From the NCBI GenBank assembly GCA_009760885.1, contig CM019704.1:13747803-13811802 (forward strand): 64,000 nucleotides of DNA, written 5' to 3'. Under the pieces are notes generated by a model. It worked only from the letters and a program-made list of their open reading frames with translations, made no database searches and was not told the origin of the DNA. The stretch is from Achatina immaculata (lineage: Eukaryota > Mollusca > Gastropoda > Stylommatophora > Achatinidae). How positions within the stretch are numbered: position 1 is the first letter of the stretch; each line of letters opens with the position of its first letter. A program made the position numbers and the translations under genes. This document shows, piece after piece, positions 1-12,200 of this stretch.

Positions 1-180
1 AAATTTCACACAAACATTTACTTTCCACTGATGTTTGTAAAATGTATTTAATTTTACATTTGAAAAAGAAAAAAGTATAAAGTGCTGAATTTTGTATTGA
101 GAAAACCATTATTTTGGAAAGTTGGAAAGTACTTCATGCAAAGTGAAAGACAGGTACAACTGTATGAGTTTCGAAAAATC

Positions 181-253
181 CTAGCGCAATGACTGGTTCA
201 AAGTTGAAAATTCAGACTCTAGCTTCACTGCATTCAGGACATCCTCATACATG
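181..253 (-). CDS. Candidate terminal FGD exon 22
   Basis: A 3' exon must finish the PH2 helix from phase 2. This segment has an acceptor-like gacagag before 253 and the right phase. It encodes [20 protein letters not shown] then SLR and a TAG stop (183-181). The DVLNAVKLE part resembles the end of FGD PH2 helices, but the helix tryptophan is absent and the pyrimidine tract is poor. The true last exon could lie beyond the window. Confidence 0.4.
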
Positions 254-3200
254 CTCTGTCACATGCAGCAGCACCCATCCAAGAGTATGTCAAATGTTGG
301 TTGTTTACAGAGTGTTTTCTGTTGCACACTTTGGATTTCCTGCCAGCACTTTTAATTTGTTCTAGCTCCAGCAGTCTCCTCACAGCTACACTGTTCGTTC
401 ATTCCAGCTCTTCATTTTTCCGCAGTCTGTCCAGTACAGCCCTAGCAATGTCCTACTTTTCCACTGACAGTCTGCCATTTATTTTAATTGGTTAAGACTA
501 TTTAAAACAAAAGTAGGAACAGCTTTATTTATTAACAATCACACAGCTGTAACGTTTCAGTTTATAACTTCATCTGTAACACTTCAGTTAATCATGCAAA
601 AACATTTAAACATTCACAATACTTCACCATGTGCACTCTTGGATGCAGCTTCTCGAAAGTCACAGCAAAGTGCTCCCTCCTTTTTTTTTCTACATTTTTT
701 TGGCCATTCTTAATTGTTGTATATTGTTGATAAGAATTTCTATTTTTCTCATGTTTTTGCATGAATAAGGTGTAAACTGAAATGTTACAACTGTGTGCTT
801 GTTAATTAATAAAGCTGTTTCTACTTTTGTTTTTAAACAGTCTTAACATCAGGTTAATAAGAGGACATTATGAGAAGAATACTGTCTCTGAGTGCTTTGT
901 TAGGACAGAGTAAGTTCTAGGAGTAACACCCAATACACATGCTCTACATTGTCATATCATAGGAAAAAAAAAAAGAAACAACAGAAAAAGACTATTACTA
1001 CAGATTTTTCCCTTTTTATCTAACACCTGTGTCCACTGTTTGAAGACCACTGAGTCTGAAATGCTGCTGGCCCAATGTGACAAGATAACAGCTGGTTGTT
1101 GTGGGTTTCTCTATGTTCTGAAGCCAAAAGAGAATTTGGGGTGGTCTGCCTTGTGGAAAGTGCAAAGGCTCCATTGCTGGTAAAACCAAGGTAACATCTG
1201 GTTGTTTTAGCTGTCTCTGGAGCCTGTAGGGACTTTGCTCTAATGCTTCTCTCTCTCTCTCTCTGAACCTTAAGTGCCCAGGGCACATGGGGCTCTGCAA
1301 GGGTTTTCCACAAATGCCTGTCCTTCGCCTTTTTTTCTGCTCTTGCCCAGGTGAGCCCTCTATTGCTCAACATCCTTTCTGTTGTTCTTCTCCATGTCTC
1401 TTTTGGTCTACCCTTACTTCTGCTCCCCTGTGGTGTCCATCTTAGTGCTATTTTTGGTAGTGAGTTGTCAGTCATTCGGAGCACATGTCCCAACCATCGC
1501 CAGCGTCTTTCGTCAATAATTGTTGTCAGTGATTTCATCTGCATTTCTGCTAATAAAATGTTATTTCTTATGGTGTTTGGCCAAAATATTTTTTTAATTC
1601 TTCGTAAACATTTAGTCTGGAAAGAATTCAACCTGTTTTCTATGGTTTTGGTGATTTTCCAGCATTCACTTCCATAGAGTAGTACACTTAGAACATTACT
1701 CTTAAATATCCTGATTTTCATATTTATGCTTAGTTTTTTTGATTTCCATATATTCTGCAGCATTGCAAAAGCCTGGTTTGCTCTAGTAAGTCTGCTGTTG
1801 ATGTCCTCTGTGCTGTCTCCATTTTCTACTACTCTGCTGCCAAGGTATACAAATTCCTTGACCTCCTCCACTAACTTGTTATCTACTCTGAGTACATTTC
1901 TGTTGTTCACATTTTGCTTCATTAACTTTGTCTTTCCTACGTTGATCTTTAGTCCTATGTTGTTTGCATTCTGAGTTAGCTTGTTTATTTTATCTTGCAT
2001 ATCTTTGTGACTGCTTGATAATAGACACATGTCGTCCGCAAAGTCAAGGTCCTCCAGCACTGTGTCAAGGGTCCATTGTAATCCTCTGCGTTTGTCTGAT
2101 GTTGCCTCCTTCATTAACCAGTCTACTGCCAAGATAAATAATGTTGGTGATAGTACACATCCCTGTTTCACTCCTGTTTGTACCCTAAAGCTGCTGGAGG
2201 TATGTTCTCCACAGATAACTTTGCACTGAAAACCCTCGTATAGGGCTTTGATTACATTAACTATTTTATGGGGGAGGCCATGCCATCTTAGGATTTTCCA
2301 CAGTGCATCTCTGTTGACACTGTCAAAGGCTTTCTCAAAATCTATGAATAATGCATATGTTGTGCTATGCCACTCATTTGCCTGTTCTAATATTTGTCTA
2401 AGTACAAATATGTGGTCTATGCATGATCTTCCTTTCCTAAATCCTGCCTGCTCTTTCCGAAGTTTTTCCTCAAGTGTTGGTACAATTCTGTTGATGATTA
2501 TTCTGCAAAATACTTTACTGGTGAGTGGCGGTAGGGTAATGCATCTCCAGTTCCCGCAATCTCTGAGGTCACCCTTCTTAGGTAGTTTTACTATAAGAGC
2601 TCTAACGCTTGCCTGGAAGTAAATGAAAAGCCAGATATGCTCCACCACTATGGAGACTCTATTCCCTAGGATGATAGATGCCCACTGCTGCTGAGTTTGT
2701 TGGGTTCACAACAGGTACAGAAAGATTTCATCACTCAAATGTCAAAATAAAGAATATCAGTAACAACAAAACATCAGTTATACGTCAATATACTTCTCTT
2801 ATTCTCTACTAAAATAAAAAAAAAACATACTTAATAGTAGCAGCTGCACTGTCTGTTCGAAATATTAGTCGCTGGTTAGTTTTCTCTGAGGTGGATGTTA
2901 CACGAAGACCAGCCTTACTGTCCTTGCGAGCAGCAAGAGGCTGATTGTTCTGATGTGTGAGCTCAAACAAGAGATCAGGCTCAGCTCCCTCAAACCACTG
3001 AAATACAGTCAACATTTTAAAAATATATGTATCACTTTCTATATTCAAAATAAATGAAATAATATGAAAGTCTTTCACTTCATTCCCAGACCACTGAAAT
3101 ACAGTCAACATTTTAAAAATATATGTATCACTTTCTATATTCAAAATAAATGAAATAATATGAAAGTCTTTCACTTCATTCCCAGACCACTGAAATACAG

Positions 3201-6200
3201 TCAACATTTTAAAAAATATATTTATCACTTTCTATATTCAAAATAAATGAAATAATATAACAGTCTTTCACTTCATTCCCAGATCACTGAAATACATCAA
3301 TATTTTAAAAAATATTATCAATTTCTGAATTTAAAATAATTAAAATATAATGACACTATTTCACTTGGTATTTAAACTACTGAAATGCAGTCAATATTTT
3401 AATGTTTAATCACTTTATATTTTTAAAAAATTGAAATACGGTATAATGACAGTTCTTTTTTTTTTTTAACTTCATCCTGAAACTGCCAAAACACAAATCA
3501 ACATTTTCAGTTTTATCCAACTCCATCCACTACAAAATAATCATCATTCTCAACTTTATCCAACTCAGACATACAACTGAAAGATAACTATGCTTTTGGT
3601 TTTATGAAATTTGAAACTATCAAATACAAGCAGACTTTAAAATTTTTATTCAGCTTAAACACTGAAAGATAAAAATTATGAACTGTATGCAAAGTGAAAT
3701 ACAATGAAGATTTTCATCATAGTTTCTCTATCCTACTAAAATGAAGTGAAGATATTTCATTCATAAATTTGAATATGACACTTTTCAGTTAGTGTCTTTT
3801 TATAGCAAAATGAAAGATTCTGAACTGGGACAGTACCCATGTACTTACAGTGCTAGGTCTAGATACCTCATAGCCTAGGAGAGGCATACTCTCTCGGGCT
3901 GCCATGTCCTGCAGAGATTAAACAAAGCTACAAAACTCCTCATATTTAGTGAAGAGATATATCCGACATTACTAGACACATGTAACATGTAATGCTGGAT
4001 GATTTATCATTAACTATTAACATACAAGCACAAGGATAACATTTCAGCCAGAACCTAAGGATGAAAGCCTTATCTCTTTTTTTCTATTCTACAACAAGTC
4101 TGTTAAAAATTCTTTAAAGTTATATTACAATAATAACTGTTTTTCTGTCTCATCAATGACATCTACTAATGGCTGCCAAAGACACCACTGCTTCTTGCCC
4201 TCACTATCCATGCCACAGCCACAGCTGCCACCGCCACAACATTAGACCCTCGGGGAAAGAAAAAAAACAACTTTTTCTATCTGACTAAGTTCTGGACCTT
4301 TTTTTCCATATCTCATCCCTCTGACTGTATGGAGTTCTATGTTAAACCAAATAACAGCAGAACACATCAACAAAAGCAAACTACAGAAAAGGACATTACA
4401 CACCTCACTAGCTTTGTATGTGTACAGAACCTTCCCTTTCACCACAAACCAAAGCCGCTTCCACCGGCGAGACCTGTAGACACGCAGGTACCCACTCATG
4501 TCTGAGCCCTCATCATTGGCATGGACCTACACAAATACAAATAATGTCAGAACATGTCTTGATCAACTGACTGAATGGCACTCAAGTGTCTTTATATCAG
4601 GAAGAGGATTTCTTTCTCAGTTCTACAAAGAATGAAAGATTTAAAAAATTTTCTCTATTTTTATCCTATCCTCTAAGTTCTAGCACTCATGAATTAACTC
4701 GTAAAATTTTCCATGTATAAACTCTACTTACAGTAGCAACATCAAATTACAGTAGCTATTAAATTTATTAACTTCTGTTTCCTTTTTCATATGTATTTAC
4801 TTTCATGTTCTTGTGTTCATTTTTTTTTCTGGATTACTAAAATAAAAAACCAAAGAAATCTGGATAGATTAGCCTATTATCTGGCAGTATCCAACTTCCA
4901 AACAATGCTGCTGAAGACAAGCTGCTCTGTGTTACTACAAGATAGCAGGAGTCAATGTGTTCCCTATACAGGTGAAGTCTGATGATAAGCCTGCTTCTCA
5001 GTTCTGCTCTGGGGAGTTTGGCAACTTAGGAGATCCAACTTGATTTCAGTGTAGAAACAGAATAAAAATCCAGCTTGATTTTAGTATAGAAAAAGTATCA
5101 AAATTTGACTTGATTCTAGTATTGAAAATGTATCAAAATCCAACTTGAATCTAGTGTAAAAAAGGTATCTTAAACCAACTTGAATATGATGTGAAAAAAA
5201 TATCTTAATCCAACTTGAATATAGTCTGAAAAAAATATCTCAAACCAACTTGAATATAATTTCAAAAAGGTATATTAATCCAACTTGATTCTAGTACTGA
5301 AAAAGCATCAAAGTCCAACTTGATTCAAGTGTGGAAATGGTATCTTAATCCAACTTATTCTTTCATAGAAAAGATATCAAAATCCACCTTGATTCTAGTG
5401 CAGAAAAGGTATTGAAATACAACTTATTCTAGTGTATAAAAGGTACTGAAATTCAAATTTATCTAGTGTAGAAAAATGACTGAAATCCAGCTGTCTTACA
5501 AGATCTTTGCCATGACAACAGACGCCTAAAGCTGAGTTTGAGACTGCAGCAAGATCTTAAGGAGACAGTAAATGCAACAACCACAGCACTAAATCAAACA
5601 ATCTACTGTTTTCTCTAAAGAACACATACAGTAATAGTTAAATAGTTTGTTTTTTTTTAAACTATCCCATATCAAAATAGGGAAATCAGATTGCAGCTCA
5701 TTATCATGACAAAATTAAAAGAACAGAATCACAGCGGCTTTCCATGTCAAAGTAAGAGAATGGAATCACAGCTGCTTTTCATGTCAAAGTAAGCGAATGG
5801 AATCACAGCTGCTTTTCATGTCAGAGAATGGAATCACAGCTGCTTTTCATGTCAAAGTAAGAGAATGGAATCACAGCTGCTTTTCATGTCAAAGTAAGAG
5901 AATAGAATCAGAGAAGGACTTGTTCTTGAAATCATGTAAAGGTTTTTCATTACTTAATCTTTTATGAGTGAAAGAGAAGGGAGACTGTTAATGTGAAGCC
6001 AGAATAATTTATAATTCTGACACACACACAGACACTGTGTGGTGCCCCTATCATTGAAGAAAGAAACCGTGCAAGAGAATGAAAAAGAACGAGCTTTAAA
6101 AGCAGCTTCTTTTCTGAAAGTGGTAGAATTTCTATCATTTCCTTCTCAAAGCAACATACATCCACCACTTAGTGTTTTGTTTACAGTATGTGAAAAACAA

Positions 6201-9200
6201 ACTGTAAACATCTCACTATTTAAAACAATGATGAACTTAACATAGGATATAAATGAACTCTAAATACTCTTTCACCTGTTCTAAGGTTGTCATAACAGTT
6301 ATCACAGACTCTAGCTGACTGATATTTGAGGTAGCGTAGGGGAGCCTTATTTTCTGAGCAATGTGAGCACACAACCTGGAAATGAGCATATATAACCACT
6401 TGATTAAAGTTAATCCCTGCAGGAAGACTGGATTACACTGGCATGTAATGATGAGTGGGTATATAAAGCTGATGATGATGATGTAAAACCAAAAGAGAGA
6501 TAATCATCTAACAGAGATTCAATACAAAGTTTGTTCAACTTTTTTTAAAACAATGGAAAACTGACAAAAGTTTTCAAAATGTTATCTAGTTATAACTTCA
6601 TAATATTTAATTATTATGTAATGTTGTCAAAAAGAAGCTACAACACAGGCTATTTCTTGATATGGTCCTTTTGAATCTTTTACAGTTCAAATTTTCACTG
6701 ATTTTTTTTTTTTTAGACATTCCTCATTCATTATTTTAGCTGCCCAAGGTACTCTTAACATCCTCCTAAGAAGTTATACTAATTCTGTTCCCTTCTAAGA
6801 AAGCACATTTATATTAATTCTAAACATCCTTCTCAATCAATCAATCAATCAAGTGCTGTGCTGTGTGGCATAGGCGATCATTTCTCTCCACAATTCCCTG
6901 TCTTTAGACTTGATTATGAGATTCACCATTGTTTTCTTCCTAGCCACACTGACAGCCCATCCACTAACTTCTCTCTCTGTCTTCCTCTGTCTCTTCTTCC
7001 CTCAATTTTTCCAGTTGCCACAATGTGTTCCACTTTTCATCTTCTCAGAAAATGTCCTACAAATCTCGCTTGTCTGCCTCTGATCTTTTCTATAATTTGC
7101 CTTTTAAATCCAGCTTCTCTTAAGACTTCTTCGTTGGTTTTCTGTTCATGGTACCTTCAACATCCTTTTTATGAACCACATTTCCATGGCCTCCACTTCT
7201 CGCTGTACTCTCTTATTCATGGACCATGCTTCACATCCATAAAACAAAATTGGCTCGATGTAACATTTAAGTACTCGGAATCTTCTTTCCATTGATATGG
7301 ATCTGTTGCACAAGATGTTTCTCATTTTGTAGAATGCTGACTTGGCCTGAGCACGTCTGCTTTTTACTTCGTTGTGACATTTCCCATCAGCTGTTATAAT
7401 TGTTCCTAACTACTTGAATCTATCAATTTGTTTCAAACATTTTGGTGGTATTCTTTTCTTTGAAATGACCATCACTTCAGTTTTCTTTTTATTCAGACTG
7501 AGACCTTTACTTTTACTTTCATGAAACATCCTTCTAGGAAACCACATTTATATTAATCTAAACATCCGTCTAAGAAACAACATTTATCCTTATTCTAAAC
7601 ACACAACTAAGAAACAACACATATTATTTCTAAACATCTTGATATTTTATGTTTAATGTCCATGAAATGCTTATAGCTAAATGTAATATAAACAATAGAA
7701 ACAAATACACTCCTTAATCTGCTGTAAAACATTCTGGTCAATCCAAGTGCCTTTCTCACAATTATCACAGACTGTGAACCTCACAAAACAAGTCTCACCC
7801 GACCACATGAGCGGCAGTGATGTCTTCTCCAAGTCAGAGTGAACTCCAGCAAGCACAGCATGCACATGGTCACCCTGGCATCTGGGACCCACAAAGGAGC
7901 TTTGTCACCCAGCACAAAATCCTTGTCCTGGAGTGATGTCTTGAAGGAAAGTGACCAAGAGAAAGATTATCTGCTGAGGGGTGATTGGCTTTTTTTTTTT
8001 TGTTTTTCATATATTCAAGTTATCTGGTTCTAGATCTTCTTCTTCTTCTTTGTTCGCTTCTACCACCAAGACTGCCCTGTGATCCTACTGAATTTACTCC
8101 TGTGGTCCTTGATAGGTCCTGTGGTTCCCCTGTGGTCCCTGAAAGGACCACATGAGATCCCAGAGAGGACCACATGGGGTTCAGAATATCACAGGGCTTG
8201 AGACTGTATTCTTGGTGGGTCTCAGAACCGGGATTGCGTGACACAGTGGTTTTAGTTGCACCAGTTTAATCTAGAGGATTGGACTTTCTCACCGGAAAAC
8301 CTCGACGTGTTTTGGATATCAGTATATCCCTGCTGAGTGAGAGGTGGCTGCCCATCCAGCCTAGAGCTGGACTTTCTCACAAGAAAACCTCGACGTGTTT
8401 TGGGATACCTGTGTACCCTGCCGGGAGACAGGTGGTTGCCCATCCAGTCCAGCGTTAGACTTTCTCACCGGAAAACCTCAGCGTATTTAGGATATGCATA
8501 CATCCCCGTCAGGTGAGAGGTGGTTGCCTATCTAGACTGCACTGGTCCAGTGTCTCCGACTTCAGCTGTTTGTGGTCATGGCCGCTACCCTTCCTAGTTG
8601 TGACCAGGATGGAGCTTTTGTCAAGGAGGAAAATGTCCTGTCTTCAATGGCTAGTAAAATAGGACTTGAAATTAACAAGGACAAAAAAAAAATAATGAAA
8701 CTTCCCATTAACCAAAAGGAAAAATATACATAGAAGTAAGAGCTATTGAAGAAATAAATCAATCTGAATATCTCGGCAGCTACATAGACCAGGATGGTGA
8801 CATCAAAAAGGAAGTTAGAATTCGTATTGCAAAAGCAGCATCAACTTTCAAGATTCTTGAGAACATATGGCATTCAAAAAGTTATAAGCGCAAAAACCAA
8901 ATTAAGATTATTCAATTCAAATGTAATGTCCACCCTCATTTATGCCTGTGAAAGCTGGAAAACAACTAAAGAAATAGACAAGAAATTAGGCTCTTTCGAA
9001 AACAAATGCCTCAGGAAAATACTCGGTATAAAGTGGAACGAATTCAAAAACAATGTAGAGATAAGACAGATGAGCAAATAACAACCTGCCTCATGGGTGA
9101 TCAGGAAAAGAAGATGGATATATATCGGTCACGTGATGAGAAGAAACAACCAGGGAATCCCAAAAAAAGCTATCAAGTGGAACACAAAAGGTCGAAGAAA

Positions 9201-12200
9201 AAGAGGTCGACCACGTGAAACTCTAAAGAGGACGTTGTTAAAAGAGGCCAGTTTAGTAAGAATAACACACCTTGATGAGGTTGAAAAGCTCACTGAAAAC
9301 AAGAAATCTTGGTAAGCTACCATGCGGGCTCTATGTGATGTTTAGCGGCACGGGAAGGATGTAAGAAGCAGAAAAAAGTTTGAGAAAAAGCCATCAAGAT
9401 TTCTACATTCATCTAGTTCTGGGTTCTCATAAGCTTAAATGGTGCCTTACCTGTGGCCCTTGTTTGACAGTCTGAAATGTGTAATGTTTTTTAGCATTCT
9501 CTTCGATCGTCGCCTTACCTGTGGCCCTTGTTTGACAGTCTGAAATGTGTAATGTTTTTTAGCATTCTCTTCGATCGTCGCCTGTAAAGCTGATACCCAC
9601 TGCTCTTTCTCTTCAGATGAACTGGAAGTAAAAGATGATATGAAGATGTTTTTGTGGAGTCTACTACACTGTTTCAGTGTTATATCTGACACAACCTTTC
9701 AAACTCTGAAAACTGTTAAATGTAATCAACCATTAGAAACAGATATGATTTCTTCTATACAACTTAAAACAATGATTCCTTTAAAAATTTCTTGTTATAA
9801 AATTTTGCGGATGTTCTTTATAACTCTATATAATCACCACAAATATATGGATCAGGATTTTAGAAGGGTCTTTGTTCCAAGCCACTGAGATAAACAGAGC
9901 ATATGAAGCTATTGTCTTATTTTCATTAGCTGACTGGCACATTAGAGTGCAATGTGGTCAGTCTCACACCTGACTACCAACACCCCTCTAATTTCAGGAG
10001 GAGCCAGTACCTATTCACTATTCTAGCAGCATACAGAAGGCTAAGGCTAATCATAAAAGTGGAAGATGCCTAGTAATGTTCACTTTATTACTGTCCATAT
10101 TATGACTTTTCCTGCTTGTGTTCCTACAAGCACCATCCTCAACTTTTTTTTTTTTTTCCAGTTTGATAAGTATATTTCAGAAATAATGATTAAAAACACG
10201 TTTTAAAAATCTTAAAATGTAAACTTATCACAGGTTCCACTAATTAGCCACAATCAATGTTATCCCAGCCAACATTCAAAGTTCACTTGTCTTCAGGTAT
10301 CAACGCATCATGTCATCAACTGAACAGCCAGTCACTGGTACAATGTGACAGCCAAAAAAAAAAAAAACTTAATATAACTTAAGAGGTGGTTTAAGGGTGT
10401 GTTCATGTCATATCTGCTGCAGTAAGTTTTATGTGCTTAACTAGTTTCATATGACACTTTTGAAAGCTGCTGAAGAGTTAAACGACTCAAAATTATTACT
10501 AAAGTATAGCTCTGCTACAAAATGAAGAGAAACCTGCTGACCACTGACCTAGCACTTAGAGTGAAAGAGCGCTGCACGCTGATAATGTTGAACTCAAACT
10601 TGTAGTCTTCAAGTTTTGGGGAGTTTATCTAGTAAAAAAAATTGAAAGGCAGAAAACGGTTACACGTTTTCAAAGCTGTCATAATAATGAAATTTAGACT
10701 TATATGTTACCGTATTTTATAACCAGAATGTTATCTCTTGACTAAAGACAATGACAACTCTTGAACATTCAAGATTTAAACATTCAGAGGTAAAGATGAA
10801 CAATTAAGGAGGGATATTTGATACTGTAAGATAAATATTACAAGAAGATAACAAATCTGAAATTAATGGCAAATATAATAATTACATAAGAACTGAAATT
10901 AACACTAACAATGAATTCTGCAAAAAAATAAAATAATAAGCATTTTGTATATTACTGTTCACAAAATAGATGTAGAGAATAAAGAGAAAAGAATGTTGAT
11001 AACAACAGTTAATAACAAAAATTAAACTACAGTATGCATTGAATATTGCCCTGTCACATATCTGAGGGTTAAATAGGACATAATGTTAGTGACTATATTT
11101 CCTTGATAATTCACTAGAGGGTGATACGCTGGCTTTCTTTTCTTCCATTAACTTCAGGAAGAGACTGGCACCCATTTCTACAGCTGGGTTGATTGGGGCA
11201 CCTCCATTTGAGATTTGGTCTAGACTTTCACTACTGCCATTACTCAGGTGCACTTCATCAAAATAAGTTACACAGAAATGAGATCTGAAATCTCTGACCA
11301 ATTTGTAGATAGGAGAAATAAGCCATAACAAAATTAGCAATACTGGCTTCCAAAAAAAAAATGATTATTACACACTTGTAGGATCAAATTAAAAAGGTTC
11401 CTTTATACATGACCTGGAGTAAGAAGGCATACAATTACAGAATTATCATCAACGGGAGCAAAGATGTGACTTATTATACAGTATATAAGCAGACATAGAA
11501 CATTTTAACGGAGTGTGTGGTGTAGGAGCAACTGATTTGAGAGTAATAAGGCTTCTCAAAATGATAGTTTTGACATCTATCTCCACTGCTGTCATCCTCT
11601 GGTTGAGTTAGCTGTTAAAGTGAGTGCACAGCATGCTATTTGTAGGAAAACTGCTCATAAAAGCAGAGAGTATCCAGTGTGATTTGCTGTGCACACATGG
11701 CTGCAGCCACAGGATGAAGGGAAACAGAACATCATAAGAATCTCTGTTCTACAAACACTGCATCTGAATCACAGAAAATGAACAAAAAAAGAAAATTGTC
11801 CATAGCAATGGAATTTAATATTTACTTGTAGAATCTTCTAGTGTATGGTTATGGGATCAAGACTTGCTTCTCCTAAAACTAATAATACTCTCACCTTCAT
11901 TCCAGTTAGAGGTAATATATTGTTTATTCTGTAGCCTGAAGTAGCTGGGGTTGTGTACAGAAGGACATCATTAAACTGTGAATACATATAACACAGAGAA
12001 TTATTAGTAAGTTATTCAGAGCTGTGGAAGAAGGAAATCATATTTTACATAATTAACAAACTTATATATATATATCTTATATCCTTCCCGTGCCGTTAAA
12101 TGTCACATAGGGCTCGCAAAGTAGTTCACCAATTTTTCCTGTCTTCGGAGAGTCTTTCAACCTCATCAAGAGATTTTATGCCTGTTAATTTGGCCTCTCT

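Noticed and set aside
4242..4499. PH-like frame as a separate 85-residue protein
   Set aside because: It is FGD exon 19 read through its donor into the intron; the part after KASE is intronic.
5735..5912. Regular short repeats as a possible CRISPR array
   Set aside because: The units are head-to-tail without unique spacers, and the window is clearly an intron-bearing animal genome.
7722..7775. Direct continuation of FYVE from exon 16 into TVCDNCEKG
   Set aside because: It would need a frameshift and would lack the middle of the finger; exon 17 at 6276-6375 supplies a perfect continuation.
8020..8443. Minus-strand open frames over the 88-bp units
   Set aside because: The frames repeat only because the DNA does, and have no start context or domain.
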